A stretch of DNA of 64,000 nt, taken from positions 534,212-598,211 of the forward strand of contig NZ_JADYWU010000002.1 in assembly GCF_015864665.1 (NCBI RefSeq), written 5' to 3'. The notes below the pieces were generated by a model. The model did no database searches. It saw only the letters and a list, made by a program, of their open reading frames with translations, and was not told where the DNA came from. Source of the DNA: Salinibacterium sp. SWN167 (lineage in GTDB: Bacteria; Actinomycetota; Actinomycetes; Actinomycetales; Microbacteriaceae). A program made the position numbers and the translations under genes. How positions within the stretch are numbered: position 1 is the stretch's first letter; each line of letters starts with the position of its first letter. This document shows positions 1 to 8,959 of this stretch, piece by piece.

Positions 1-647
1 AAGAACACGTCGGTCAAGAACTGCTGAATAGTGCGGTGCAACATCGGTCCACGCCACGACACAGCCGTGTTCTCTTCGACGAACATACCGATCGAGATGA
101 CCTTCACGTCGTAGGCGACTGGCGGCAGAATCATCTCGCCCACCTGGGTGGGCTTGGCGCCATGCAAACCGAGCAGGCCGGGAATCGAGAAGCCGAATAC
201 ATCGGCATCGATTACGCCGACGCGCAGACCGCTCTGAGCAAGTGAGACCGCGAGGTTCGCGGTGAGTGTCGACTTACCGACCCCGCCCTTGCCACTTGTC
301 ACGGCCACGATCTGGGTCAGCGACTCCGGCCCGAATTGCATCGTCTTGGGCTTGCCCTTGCGCAGCTTTTCGGTGAGAGCAGTGCGCTGCGCCGGCGACA
401 TGATCGACACGTCGACGGTCACCGCCGTGATGCCGGCCACACGCTCGGTAGCCTCGCGCACGTCGCGTTCGATCGAGGTTGCGGCCGGGCATCCGACAAT
501 CGTCAAAGTTAGGCCCACGGATGCCGCACCCGCGTCATCGACAGATACCCCAGAGATCATGTCGAGCTCTGTCACTGGTCGCCGAATCTCGGGGTCAATC
601 ACCGAGGCGAGGGAGGAGAGTACCGCGGCTTCGAGCTCAGCGTTCAC
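1..647 (-). CDS. mrp: Mrp/ApbC-family iron-sulfur cluster carrier ATPase, 3' end outside window
   Basis: Read on the minus strand from a GTG at 645-647; the frame stays open to base 1, so about 215 residues are visible and the C-terminus is missing. The N-terminal ~90 residues are a MIP18/DUF59-type domain (SVIDPEIRRPVTELDMI, with the GCP motif). A deviant Walker A follows (TSGKGGVGKST, about residues 118-128) and the VIDADVFG motif. Mrp/ApbC proteins bind and transfer Fe-S clusters in the cytoplasm and hydrolyse ATP. The start overlaps the end of the DUF1003 gene by 11 bases, indicating co-transcription. Family assignment is secure; the exact client proteins are unknown. Confidence 0.93.
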   Translation of the reverse strand, partial: MNAELEAAVLSSLASVIDPEIRRPVTELDMISGVSVDDAGAASVGLTLTIVGCPAATSIERDVREATERVAGITAVTVDVSIMSPAQRTALTEKLRKGKPKTMQFGPESLTQIVAVTSGKGGVGKSTLTANLAVSLAQSGLRVGVIDADVFGFSIPGLLGLHGAKPTQVGEMILPPVAYDVKVISIGMFVEENTAVSWRGPMLHRTIQQFLTDVF

Positions 648-1170
648 GGTTCTCCGTGTCGGCTTCGGCGTCTTTCTCAAGCTCTTCGAGCAGGCCACGA
701 AGCTCCGCGCGGATGAAGTCCTTGCTGGCGAGGTCAGTCATGGCGAGGCGCAGTGCCACGACCTCGCGGGCCAAGTACTCGGTGTCGTTGAGGTTGCGTT
801 CTGCGCGCTGCCGGTCTTGTTCAATCTGCACGCGGTCGCGGTCATCTTGACGGTTCTGGGCGAGCAGAATCATGGGCGCAGCGTAGGAGGCCTGCAACGA
901 CAGGATGAGCGTGAGCAGGGTGAAGTTGGTGGAGCGCGGGTCAAACTGTGCATCCAGAGGCGCGCTTGTGTTGTAGATCAACCAGACGCCCACGAAGGCG
1001 GAAAGACCGACCAGGAACCACGGGGTTCCCATGCCGCGAGCGAAAGCCTCTGAGTAGCGGCCCATACGGTCGCGACTCTGGAACATGCCGAACCCGCTGC
1101 GCAAACCCTTGGGGGTGTCGAGGCGCATGTCATTGCGCTGTGATCGAAGTGACCGCTTAGCTAGTGCCAC
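637..1170 (-). CDS. DUF1003 family membrane protein
   Basis: 177 residues with a GTG start. Residues ~45-110 hold two hydrophobic segments (TPWFLVGLSAFVGVWLIY and LLTLILSLQASYAAPMILLA) typical of DUF1003. A charged, probably helical C-terminal tail rich in Arg, Glu and Asp follows. It is preceded by the MgtE-N/CBS gene, whose stop lies inside its first codons (14-base overlap), and overlaps the mrp start, so the three genes look like one operon. The function of DUF1003 proteins is not established; membrane location is inferred from the hydrophobic segments. Confidence 0.88.
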   Translation of the reverse strand: MALAKRSLRSQRNDMRLDTPKGLRSGFGMFQSRDRMGRYSEAFARGMGTPWFLVGLSAFVGVWLIYNTSAPLDAQFDPRSTNFTLLTLILSLQASYAAPMILLAQNRQDDRDRVQIEQDRQRAERNLNDTEYLAREVVALRLAMTDLASKDFIRAELRGLLEELEKDAEADTENRER

Positions 1171-2488
1171 GGGGTGCCCTCCCTGCGCGAATTTCTTTCT
1201 GCTGAACGATGGTTAGAGGTCTCGTAGAGGTGTCGTCGAAGCTCGCCGACTCGTCGGTGGTACTTCGCCAGTCATCGGGAAGCAGATGGTCAAGCACGTC
1301 GTCAATGGTCACCACCCCGAGCAAACGATGGTTGTCATCGACCACGGGCACTGACACGAGGTCATAACTCGCAAGAATGCGCGACACTTCTGCGGCAGTC
1401 GTGGACGAGCGTACCGGTTCAAGCGATTGGTCGATCAGGGCACCCAGGCGTTCATTGGGTGGGTAGCGCAGCATCCGTTGAAAGTGCACCATGCCGAGCA
1501 GGCGGCCGGTCGGCGGCTCATACGGCGGCAGCGTGACGCAAATGGCGGCACCGAGTGCCGGGGCAAGGTCGTGACGACGAATGAGGGCCAGACCCTCAGC
1601 AACAGTGGCGTCGGCAGACACAATGATGGGCTCGGTGGTCATGAGTCCACCTGCCGTGTCGGGAGCGTAGCTGAGCAAGAAGCGCACATCTTCGGCTTCT
1701 TCGGGCTCCATGAGGTCGAGCAGTATCTCGCCGCGCTCATCGCTGAGGTGGGCGATGAGGTCGGCAGCGTCATCCGGCTGCATCTCATCGAGCACGTCGG
1801 CGGCACGATCATCGTCGAGCTTATTGAGCAGCGCGACCTGTTCGTTTTCGGGCATCTCTTCGAGCACATCAGCGAGGCGGTCGTCAGAAAGTTCTTCAGC
1901 CACTTCCATCATGCGCTGCTCGGGAAGTTCGAGCATCGCATTGGCGAGGTCGGCAGGCAAAAGATCAGAGAAGCTCGCAACGAGCTGAGTCGCCGATTGG
2001 GCCTCGCCCTCGTGCGTGTTGTGCTTCAGTTCATCCCACTCGGCAAAGTCGGTGGGGCCCTTCGCGAAGAGCGGCGAACCGCTAGCCTTCGGGCGACGCA
2101 AGAAGAGCTGGCTGATCTCCCACTCGCCAATGTCGACCTCTTCGATCGACACGTCTTCGATTTGAGCTTCGCCAGAGCCATCGCGCATCGACACGCGCCG
2201 ACCCAAGAGCTCAGCCATGACACGGATTTCGCCACCGCGCTGCTCGAAGCGGCGCAAGTTCAGAAGACCCGTGGTGATGATCTGCCCCGAGCCAATGCTC
2301 GTGACGCGACCAATCGACAAGAAAACATGGCGCTTACCGGGAACTTCAGCGATCATTCCGACCACGCGAGGGCTCGCATCGCCGCGCTCAACGACTAGCA
2401 CGTCGCGGACCTTGCCCACGCGGTCGCCATTGGGGTCGAAAATTGAGCAGCCCACCAATCGGGCGACGAATACTCTTGAGGTGCTCAC
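1157..2488 (-). CDS. MgtE intracellular-domain and CBS-pair protein without membrane segments
   Basis: 443 residues from a GTG at 2486-2488 (product VSTSRVFVARLVG); the frame is open further upstream but that extension does not resemble the family. Order of parts: a PRC-barrel-like N-terminal region (DPNGDRVGKVRDVLV), a helical MgtE-N domain of acidic repeats (ELPEQRMMEVAEELSDDRLADVLEEMP), and a CBS pair that begins after the MgtE-like DTAGGLMTTEPI motif. No transmembrane transporter domain follows, so this is not a complete Mg2+ channel. In MgtE the same domains sense Mg2+, so a regulatory or Mg2+-sensing role is plausible. It is the first gene of the leftward operon with DUF1003 and mrp. 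Confidence 0.88.
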   Translation of the reverse strand: MSTSRVFVARLVGCSIFDPNGDRVGKVRDVLVVERGDASPRVVGMIAEVPGKRHVFLSIGRVTSIGSGQIITTGLLNLRRFEQRGGEIRVMAELLGRRVSMRDGSGEAQIEDVSIEEVDIGEWEISQLFLRRPKASGSPLFAKGPTDFAEWDELKHNTHEGEAQSATQLVASFSDLLPADLANAMLELPEQRMMEVAEELSDDRLADVLEEMPENEQVALLNKLDDDRAADVLDEMQPDDAADLIAHLSDERGEILLDLMEPEEAEDVRFLLSYAPDTAGGLMTTEPIIVSADATVAEGLALIRRHDLAPALGAAICVTLPPYEPPTGRLLGMVHFQRMLRYPPNERLGALIDQSLEPVRSSTTAAEVSRILASYDLVSVPVVDDNHRLLGVVTIDDVLDHLLPDDWRSTTDESASFDDTSTRPLTIVQQKEIRAGRAPRGTS

Positions 2489-2524
2489 AAGTAAAACCCT
2501 ACCCCTGCATGGGAGAATGAACCG

Positions 2525-3157
2525 ATGAGTAACTTCAGTGGATTTTCCCGCCGCGCACCGCTTCAGTCGAGCGTGCCCCGCGGAGACGTACTTGGCCGGT
2601 ATGCCAGCTACACCGACGCCCAAGCCGTAATCAACCAACTAGCCAAAGCAGAGTTCGATATCAAAGGCGTCGCGATCGTCGGTCGCGAGCTCACGACCGT
2701 CGAAGTGATCACTGCCCGCCTCAGTTATGGTCGTGCCGCACTCTCCGGTGCCACGAGCGGTGCGTGGCTTGGACTCTTCTTCGGACTGATCTCGACGATC
2801 ATTTCGCCCTTCACCACGCAACAGATCGGCATCTTCTTTGCCGCCATCGTGGCCGGTGCCGGAATCGGAATGATCTTCGGCGTCGTCAACTACTCGATCA
2901 TGCGCAAGCGTCGCGACTACGCGGCAACCTCACAACTGCTGGCTGATCACTACGACATCATCATCGCGCCCGGCCTCACCGCCAAGGCTCACACAATCCT
3001 CGGCACGGCTGCCAGCGCGCAGGGCGTGCATTCAGCACCGCACGTACCTACCCCGACTGAAGCTCCCACCTCGACAGAAACTGTCGGGAGCAGCGATACC
3101 GTCGGGTCGGATGCCGATAGCGCCGACAGCGCACGCTCAGACGACGCCGCCAAATAG
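2525..3157 (+). CDS. General stress protein 17M-like small membrane protein
   Basis: 210 residues. The N-terminal part (VLGRYASYTDAQAVINQLAKAEFD) matches the GSP17M/YflT-type domain. Two Gly/Ala-rich membrane segments follow (around residues 75-100 and 105-125). The last ~50 residues are a low-complexity Pro/Thr/Ser/Asp tail. It is divergent from the MgtE-N/CBS gene with only 36 bases between starts, an arrangement also present in mycobacteria as I recall. The GSP17M domain name comes from a Bacillus stress protein; the molecular role is unknown. No strong ribosome binding site is seen before the ATG. Confidence 0.82.
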   Translation: MSNFSGFSRRAPLQSSVPRGDVLGRYASYTDAQAVINQLAKAEFDIKGVAIVGRELTTVEVITARLSYGRAALSGATSGAWLGLFFGLISTIISPFTTQQIGIFFAAIVAGAGIGMIFGVVNYSIMRKRRDYAATSQLLADHYDIIIAPGLTAKAHTILGTAASAQGVHSAPHVPTPTEAPTSTETVGSSDTVGSDADSADSARSDDAAK

Positions 3158-3190
3158 CGGCCAAGTACCGCTTAGTAGCGGTGCTGATAT

Positions 3191-3220
3191 GGCGCGCGCC
3201 GCACTGGGCTGACGCGCGCC
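3191..3220. terminator. GC-rich hairpin between convergent genes
   Basis: Perfect 8-base inverted repeat GGCGCGCG (3191-3198) and CGCGCGCC (3213-3220) with a 14-base loop, lying between the ends of the GSP17M-like gene and pepP. There is no clear T-tract, so termination is only inferred from position. Confidence 0.4.
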
Positions 3221-3227
3221 TCCACAA

Positions 3228-4706
3228 CTAGGAGCGGGCGATCCACGCTTCGACGGCATCCGCTGTTCTCGGGATGTTTACCGACAGGTTCTCAGCGCCG
3301 TCTTCGGTGACGACGATGTCGTCTTCGATGCGCACGCCGATGCCACGGTATTCCTCGGGAACGGTGAGGTCATCGGGCTGGAAGTAGAGGCCGGGCTCGA
3401 TCGTGAAGACCATGCCGGGCTCCAGCACGCCATCAAGGTACATGTCGCGACGGGCTGCAGCGCAGTCGTGCACGTCAATGCCGAGGTGGTGGCTCGTGCC
3501 GTGCACCATGTAGCGGCGGTGGAACTGCTTGTCAGCCTGCAGCGACTCTTCGGCCGAGACGGGCAGGAAACCCCACTCAGCGGTCTTCTCAGCGATGACA
3601 CGCATTGCTTCGGCGTGGATGTCGCGGAACTTGATTCCGGGGCGCACGATAGCGAACGCCGCATCCGCCGCTTCCAACACCGCGTTGTACACGCGACGCT
3701 GCACCTCGGTGAACGTGCCGCTGATGGGCAGGGTGCGAGTGATGTCGGCCGTGTAGTAGCTGTCGAGCTCAATGCCGGCGTCAATCAGGATGAGGTCGCC
3801 GGCATTGACCGGCCCATCGTTGCGAGTCCAGTGCAAGACGCACGCGTGCGGGCCTGACGCGGCAATGGTGTCGTAACCGACAGTGTTGCCCTCGGCGCGG
3901 GCGCGACGGTTGAAGGTGCCCTCCACGAGGCGCTCGCCGCGGGTGTGCTGCACGATGTTGGGCAGATCAGCGATGACGTCGTTGAAGCCCAGCTGCGTGG
4001 CGTCAACGGCGGCGCGCATTTCAGTGATCTCGTAGGAATCCTTGACGAGGCGTAGCTCGCTCAGGTCGCGGCTCAGCTCGTCGTCGCCATCGTGCTCAAG
4101 AGCCTCAGAGTCGGCAACGAGCAGGCGGCGGCCATCAACCTGGTCAGTGACATCGCGGTCGGCGTCGCGCACGATCAGCGTTGAGGCGTCGACGCTGTCG
4201 AGCACGGCCTCAAACTCGACCAGCGGCAGAGTTGCCAGGCCGAGATCGGTAGCAACGTTCTCCAGCGAGGGGCGCGGTCCGGTCCAGAATTCTCCGACAT
4301 CCGGGTTGGCATAGAACTCGCTCGTATCGCGGCCGGCAGCCGGACGGAAGTACAGGGTGGCCGAGTGGCCAGTAGCGGTGGGCTCCATTACGAGAACACT
4401 GCCGGCAACAACATCCGAACCCCACCCGGTGACGTGCGCAAAGGTGGAGTGAGCGCGGAATGGGTAGTCGGTGTCGTTAGAGCGAACCTTGGCGGCGCCT
4501 GCCGGAATGATGAGGCGCTGGCCGATATGAAGCTGTGAGAGGCGCTCGCGGCGCGCAGCGGCAAAAGCAGACTGCTCGCGGGGAGTGACCTCGGCGTCAA
4601 CGCGCTCAGCCCACCCCGAAGAGATGTACTCAGCGAAGCCCGAAGACTGCGGAGTCGTAGAACGGTTAGAGGTCGCGCGGGGGCTGGGTGCCGAAGTATC
4701 TGCCAT
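3228..4706 (-). CDS. pepP: Xaa-Pro aminopeptidase (aminopeptidase P, M24B)
   Basis: 492 residues with an ATG start preceded by AGAGG. The N-terminal ~200 residues are the aminopeptidase P N-domain (begins with SSGWAERVDAEVTPREQSAFAAARRERL). The C-terminal pita-bread domain carries the dinuclear metal ligands: DAGIELDSYYTADITRTLP, HGTSHHLGIDVHD and EPGLYF, then the last Glu in GVRIEDD. It removes N-terminal residues preceding proline in the cytoplasm. It appears to be a single transcription unit convergent with the GSP17M-like gene. Length and motifs are normal for the family. Confidence 0.95.
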   Translation of the reverse strand: MADTSAPSPRATSNRSTTPQSSGFAEYISSGWAERVDAEVTPREQSAFAAARRERLSQLHIGQRLIIPAGAAKVRSNDTDYPFRAHSTFAHVTGWGSDVVAGSVLVMEPTATGHSATLYFRPAAGRDTSEFYANPDVGEFWTGPRPSLENVATDLGLATLPLVEFEAVLDSVDASTLIVRDADRDVTDQVDGRRLLVADSEALEHDGDDELSRDLSELRLVKDSYEITEMRAAVDATQLGFNDVIADLPNIVQHTRGERLVEGTFNRRARAEGNTVGYDTIAASGPHACVLHWTRNDGPVNAGDLILIDAGIELDSYYTADITRTLPISGTFTEVQRRVYNAVLEAADAAFAIVRPGIKFRDIHAEAMRVIAEKTAEWGFLPVSAEESLQADKQFHRRYMVHGTSHHLGIDVHDCAAARRDMYLDGVLEPGMVFTIEPGLYFQPDDLTVPEEYRGIGVRIEDDIVVTEDGAENLSVNIPRTADAVEAWIARS

Positions 4707-4802
4707 ACCTCTAGTGTCTCTCGTTAGGCTGCAAAAAGCACTATCGAGAGGGACCCTCAGGGTTCGCCTGATTGCGCGGTAGTCGGCGCTCAGGCTGGGT
4801 GG

Positions 4803-5816
4803 CTACTGAGTGCGTGACAGCGTCGCAAGAATCGGGCGGTGGTCGCTGCCGAAGCCGTCGTGCGACTCGATCACGCGCATCCCCGTCGTGGTCCACTCGC
4901 TTGTGGACATCACATGGTCAATGGGGGCTCCCAAGAGCGAAGGCAACTGGGTCGGCCACGTGCCGATCGCGGCGTTATCGGTCGCGGACGCGGCATCCGT
5001 GCAACTGCCGAGAGCAAAATCCGCCCCATCGGTGAGGGAGGCATAGTGGTCGAGGGTCGAATTGAAATCCCCAGCGAGGATGACATTGCTGCCGCGACAC
5101 TGTTCGGCCAACCACTCGAGGTCGGTGCGCCAGTTCGTCATCTCGCCTCGCACGGGGGCGACGGCGTGCACGGCCACAATCGTGGGATTGGCGGGGTCTT
5201 GAGGAATCGCTACGACACTCGGCAGAGTCGAGGTGGTTCGCGCTTGCAGGTCAACGTCATATTCGCCGAGGGCAACGCTGATGAGCACTGTTGTCGATCG
5301 TGACTTCGAAATCTGGTCGTAGGCGAGAGTGTGAACCCACATTGGTCGGTCTGCTGCCGCCATCAGCTGGGCAACTTCGAAGCCCAACTCTCGGGTGCTC
5401 TCCGGAAGGCTCACAATGTCGGCGTCGTTCTCGAGCGCAAGATCAGCAATCGCTTGAGCGCCGGGAGCGTCGCCGAGCGTGTTCCACGACAGCACCGTTA
5501 CATCGCCCTCAGCTTTCGTCTCAAAGCCTGGGCTGCCGAAACCACGCGTGGCCAACACCACGAGAGTGAGCGCGCTAAACGCGAGCGCCACCACCGCTAG
5601 CGATGCCGCGAAGCGGTGCATCCGCGCCGATAACAGAGCAATGAGTGTCAACGCCAGTACGGCCACGAAAGCGGCAGCAGCGCTGAGCCCGCGCATCGAT
5701 ACCACCTGAGCAGCACCAACCGTCTGTTCCAGAGAGAACAGCTGAGGCCAGGCCGCGACAATAAGGGCGGCAGCGGTGGCGAGTATAAAGATCGCCGCAA
5801 GAAAGCGTTGAATCAT
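4803..5816 (-). CDS. Membrane-anchored endonuclease/exonuclease/phosphatase-family protein
   Basis: 337 residues. Three hydrophobic segments fill the first ~95 residues (MIQRFLAAIFILATAAALIV and two more). An extracytoplasmic EEP domain follows with the family motifs VLSWNT, LAGDFNST, PIDHVMST and GSDHRPILA, which carry the metal- and phosphate-binding residues. EEP enzymes cut phosphodiester bonds in nucleic acids or lipids; the substrate here cannot be told. The layout (three N-terminal helices plus EEP) is common in Actinobacteria. It diverges from the PHP gene with 33 bases between start codons. Confidence 0.88.
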   Translation of the reverse strand: MIQRFLAAIFILATAAALIVAAWPQLFSLEQTVGAAQVVSMRGLSAAAAFVAVLALTLIALLSARMHRFAASLAVVALAFSALTLVVLATRGFGSPGFETKAEGDVTVLSWNTLGDAPGAQAIADLALENDADIVSLPESTRELGFEVAQLMAAADRPMWVHTLAYDQISKSRSTTVLISVALGEYDVDLQARTTSTLPSVVAIPQDPANPTIVAVHAVAPVRGEMTNWRTDLEWLAEQCRGSNVILAGDFNSTLDHYASLTDGADFALGSCTDAASATDNAAIGTWPTQLPSLLGAPIDHVMSTSEWTTTGMRVIESHDGFGSDHRPILATLSRTQ

Positions 5817-5849
5817 AGCGACCTGAGCCTAGAGCAATAGGCTTGCATA

Positions 5850-6716
5850 ATGCTCAACACCCCGATCGACCTGCACACTCATAGTGCCGTGTCTGACGGT
5901 ACCGAAACCCCTACCCAGCTGGTGCGCTCCGCCGCCCGCGCTGGATTGGGAACGGTAGCGCTCACCGACCACGACTCCACCGCTGGCTGGCACGAGGCCA
6001 TTTCTGCGGCATCCGCGTCAGGGATCAATGTGATTCCGGGCATGGAATTGAGCACCAACTTCGGGCCAGCGAGCGTTCACGTGCTCGCTTACCTCTTCGA
6101 CCCGCTCAATCGCACCATTGTGACCGAAACGGCGCGCATCCGTGATGGTCGGCTTCGTCGCGCCGAACGAATCGTCGAAAAGATTGCCCTCGACTACGAT
6201 CTGACCTGGGATGATGTGCTCGCCGAATCGTCCGACGGCACCACGCTGGGGCGCCCCCACATTGCCGACGCGCTCGTGCGCAAAGGTCACGTCGCTAACC
6301 GCAGTGCCGCGTTTGAAAGCATCCTGCACTGGCAGGGCGGTTACTACGAGAAGTACTACGCGCCCAGCCCGCTCGAGGGAGTGAAGATGATCGTCGCTGC
6401 CGGGGGAGTGCCCGTGCTCGCGCATCCGGCCGCCCATGGAAAGTATCGATCGATGGATGACTCAGTCATTCGTGAACTCGTCGACAACGGCCTGTTCGGG
6501 CTTGAGGTTCACCACCGCGACAACACCGAAGAGGGCAAAGCCTGGCTGCTGACGGTCGTCAAGAAATTCGGGCTCGAAATTACCGGGTCAAGTGACTATC
6601 ACGGCGAAGGCAAACCCAACCGTCTTGCCGAAAACACCACGGACCCTGAAGTGCTTGAGAAAATCATCGCCCGCGCGACCGGATCGCAACCGTTCCTCGC
6701 GAACCCCACACCGTAA
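5850..6716 (+). CDS. PHP-domain phosphoesterase (3',5'-nucleoside bisphosphate phosphatase type)
   Basis: 288 residues. The PHP metal motifs are in order: DLHTHSAVSDG near the N-terminus, ALTDHDSTAG, PGMELS, VLAHPAAHG, LEVHHRDN and the final GSSDYHG. The architecture is that of the YciV/TrpH family, cytoplasmic enzymes that hydrolyse 3',5'-bisphosphonucleotides (pAp) or small oligonucleotides. Substrate specificity is inferred from the family. The next gene (patB-like) starts 57 bases downstream on the same strand, so they may be co-transcribed. Confidence 0.9.
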   Translation: MLNTPIDLHTHSAVSDGTETPTQLVRSAARAGLGTVALTDHDSTAGWHEAISAASASGINVIPGMELSTNFGPASVHVLAYLFDPLNRTIVTETARIRDGRLRRAERIVEKIALDYDLTWDDVLAESSDGTTLGRPHIADALVRKGHVANRSAAFESILHWQGGYYEKYYAPSPLEGVKMIVAAGGVPVLAHPAAHGKYRSMDDSVIRELVDNGLFGLEVHHRDNTEEGKAWLLTVVKKFGLEITGSSDYHGEGKPNRLAENTTDPEVLEKIIARATGSQPFLANPTP

Positions 6717-6773
6717 CGACCGCGTGGCCTGAGAGGCCGCGCACCCGCAGCACCCCGCCGAGTAGGAGACAGC

Positions 6774-7946
6774 ATGACCAGCAACGCCGAACAGTGGAAC
6801 GCCCTCACCCCCGAACTTTTGCGCAGCCGTGGCAGCAACAAATGGACGGCGCCCGAAGGTGAGCTGCTTTGCGCCGGCGTCGCTGAAATGGACTACGGCA
6901 CCGCCCCCGCCGTGCTTGACGAGTGGGCCGCGATCGCTGAGCGCCTCGAGTTCGGTTACCCCGCAGAATCCGTGGCCCTCGAGATGAACGCGGCGACAGC
7001 GAAATGGCACCGCGAGCAGTACGGCTGGAATGTGGATGCCGTCGACGTGCATCCTCTCCCTGACGTTCTCAAGGGGCTCGAGCTCGCCATCCTCGAGTTC
7101 AGTAAGCCTGGTGCGCCGGTAATCGTGCCGACCCCCGCTTACATGCCGTTCTTGATGTTGCCGAAGAGCTTTGGCCGCGAGGTCATCGAGTCGCCCATGT
7201 TGCGCGGCGACGACGGCAGCTTCTCACTCGACCTTGACGACATCGCTCAGCACTTCGCCGCTGGTGCGAACCTCTTCGTGCTCGCCAACCCCGGCAACCC
7301 GACCGGCAAAGTCTTCACCGCCGCTGAGTTGTCGGCGCTCGCCGATGTCGCTGACGCCCACGGTGCTCGCATTTTCAGTGACGAGATCCACTCGCCGCTC
7401 ACTCTCTTCGGCAACAAGCACGTGCCGTTGGCGAGTGTTTCGGATGCCGGAGCACGCGTTGCGATCACCGCAACCAGCACGTCGAAGGCCTTCAACCTGC
7501 CCGGGCTCAAGTGTGCGCAAATTATCCTGAGCAACGACGCCGACCGCACGCTGTGGGAAACAATCGGCTGGATGGCGTCCCACGGTGCCAGCACGCCCGG
7601 CATGCGCCTCAACACCGCCGCGTACCTCGGTGGCGAGCCGTGGCTTGGCGAAGTGCGTGAGTACATCGAAGGCAACATCGAGTATGCGCGGGCGGCGCTC
7701 GCCGAGCTGCTGCCGGAGGCTCGCATGGCTCCGATGCAGGGCACTTACCTGTCCTGGCTTGACTTGCGCGCCTACTCGGACGAGCCAGAACTCTCCGAGA
7801 TGTTGGCAGAGAAGGCGGGCATCCGAGTCAATGGCGGTGTCGGCTACGGCGCTGTCGGGGCCGGCCACATTCGTATGAACCTCGCAACGTCGCGCCCCAT
7901 TCTGGAGCGAATCATTGCGCAGCTCGCTGCGGCGATGACGGCCTAG
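6774..7946 (+). CDS. MalY/PatB-type PLP-dependent C-S lyase / aminotransferase
   Basis: 390 residues, with GTAGGAGAC 6 bases before the ATG. Class I/II aminotransferase fold: ANPGNPTGK (171-179), the Asp of FSDEIHSP (D203) and the Schiff-base lysine in TSTSKAFNLPGLK (K238). The N-terminal NKWTAPEGELLCAGVAEMD is typical of the MalY/PatB group, where the usual motif is KW plus a WVADMDF-like segment. Family members are cystathionine/cysteine beta-lyases, MalY being also a regulator. The likely reaction is beta-elimination on a sulfur amino acid; an aminotransferase role is not excluded. Confidence 0.88.
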   Translation: MTSNAEQWNALTPELLRSRGSNKWTAPEGELLCAGVAEMDYGTAPAVLDEWAAIAERLEFGYPAESVALEMNAATAKWHREQYGWNVDAVDVHPLPDVLKGLELAILEFSKPGAPVIVPTPAYMPFLMLPKSFGREVIESPMLRGDDGSFSLDLDDIAQHFAAGANLFVLANPGNPTGKVFTAAELSALADVADAHGARIFSDEIHSPLTLFGNKHVPLASVSDAGARVAITATSTSKAFNLPGLKCAQIILSNDADRTLWETIGWMASHGASTPGMRLNTAAYLGGEPWLGEVREYIEGNIEYARAALAELLPEARMAPMQGTYLSWLDLRAYSDEPELSEMLAEKAGIRVNGGVGYGAVGAGHIRMNLATSRPILERIIAQLAAAMTA

Positions 7947-8005
7947 TCGCCCTAAACGCAGAACGCCTCTGGCCGAGAAAAGCACGGCCGTGGGACACTA
8001 ATCGC

Positions 8006-8959
8006 ATGAGCCTTGTCGAGAACTCAAAGCTGACCATTGTTGGAGCCGGAAGTGTGGGGGCGAGCGCCGCCTATGCTGCCCTGATCAGAGGGTCGGCCCG
8101 CCAAATAGCCCTGTATGACATCGCGACGAAAAAGGTGGATGCCGAAGTTCTCGACCTTTCCCACGGCACTCAGTTCACGGGGTCGAGCCAAATTATGGGC
8201 GGTAGCGATATCTCGGTCGTGAAGGGATCGCACGTCGTAGTGATCACGGCTGGCGCGAAGCAGAACCCCGGCCAATCCCGCATCGAACTTGCTGATGTCA
8301 ACGCCCGCATTATCGGTTCGATGATGCCGCAGCTCATGGAAGTCGCGCCTGACGCGATCTACATCATTGTGACCAACCCCTGTGATGTGCTCACGGTGCT
8401 CGCTCACGAGCAGTCGGGGCTTCCGCCCGAGCGTATCTTTGCGTCCGGCACCGTGCTCGATACCTCGCGGCTGCGCTGGAAGCTTGCCGAGCGCGCCGGC
8501 GTCTCACCTTCTAGCGTTCACGCGTCGATCATTGGCGAGCACGGCGACTCCGAGTTTCCGCTGTGGTCACGCGCCACCATCGGTGGGGTTCCGATTCTGG
8601 AATGGCAACGCGACGGCCACCCCCGCATGACAGAAGCAGAGCTCGATGACATCGCCGACGGCGTCCGCAACGCCGCCTACAAAGTCATCGAGGGCAAGGG
8701 CGCGACGAACTATGCGATCGGGTTGTCGACTGCCCACATCGTGGAGGCGATCCTCGGTGACAAGCACTCCGTCATGCCAGTTGCTCCCGTGCTCACTGAC
8801 TTCCATGGAATCAGCGGTGTCGCGCTGTCGGTACCCTGCATCGTGAGTGCCTCCGGCGCAGTCCCGATCAAAGAAACCACCTTCAGCGAGACAGAGCTGC
8901 GCTTGCTCACGGAATCCGCGACCACCCTGCGTGGTGTTGCTGACTCGCTACGACCGTAG
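8006..8959 (+). CDS. ldh: L-lactate dehydrogenase
   Basis: 317 residues. The Rossmann motif IVGAGSVGAS lies at 11-20. The substrate loop TAGAKQNPGQSR has Gln, as in lactate dehydrogenases, not the Arg of malate dehydrogenases. The catalytic segment is IIGEHGDSE (His179), and TNPCDVLT precedes it. It interconverts pyruvate and L-lactate with NADH in the cytoplasm. Its 3' end overlaps the convergent hypothetical gene by 12 bases, so the two messages can pair at their ends. Confidence 0.94.
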   Translation: MSLVENSKLTIVGAGSVGASAAYAALIRGSARQIALYDIATKKVDAEVLDLSHGTQFTGSSQIMGGSDISVVKGSHVVVITAGAKQNPGQSRIELADVNARIIGSMMPQLMEVAPDAIYIIVTNPCDVLTVLAHEQSGLPPERIFASGTVLDTSRLRWKLAERAGVSPSSVHASIIGEHGDSEFPLWSRATIGGVPILEWQRDGHPRMTEAELDDIADGVRNAAYKVIEGKGATNYAIGLSTAHIVEAILGDKHSVMPVAPVLTDFHGISGVALSVPCIVSASGAVPIKETTFSETELRLLTESATTLRGVADSLRP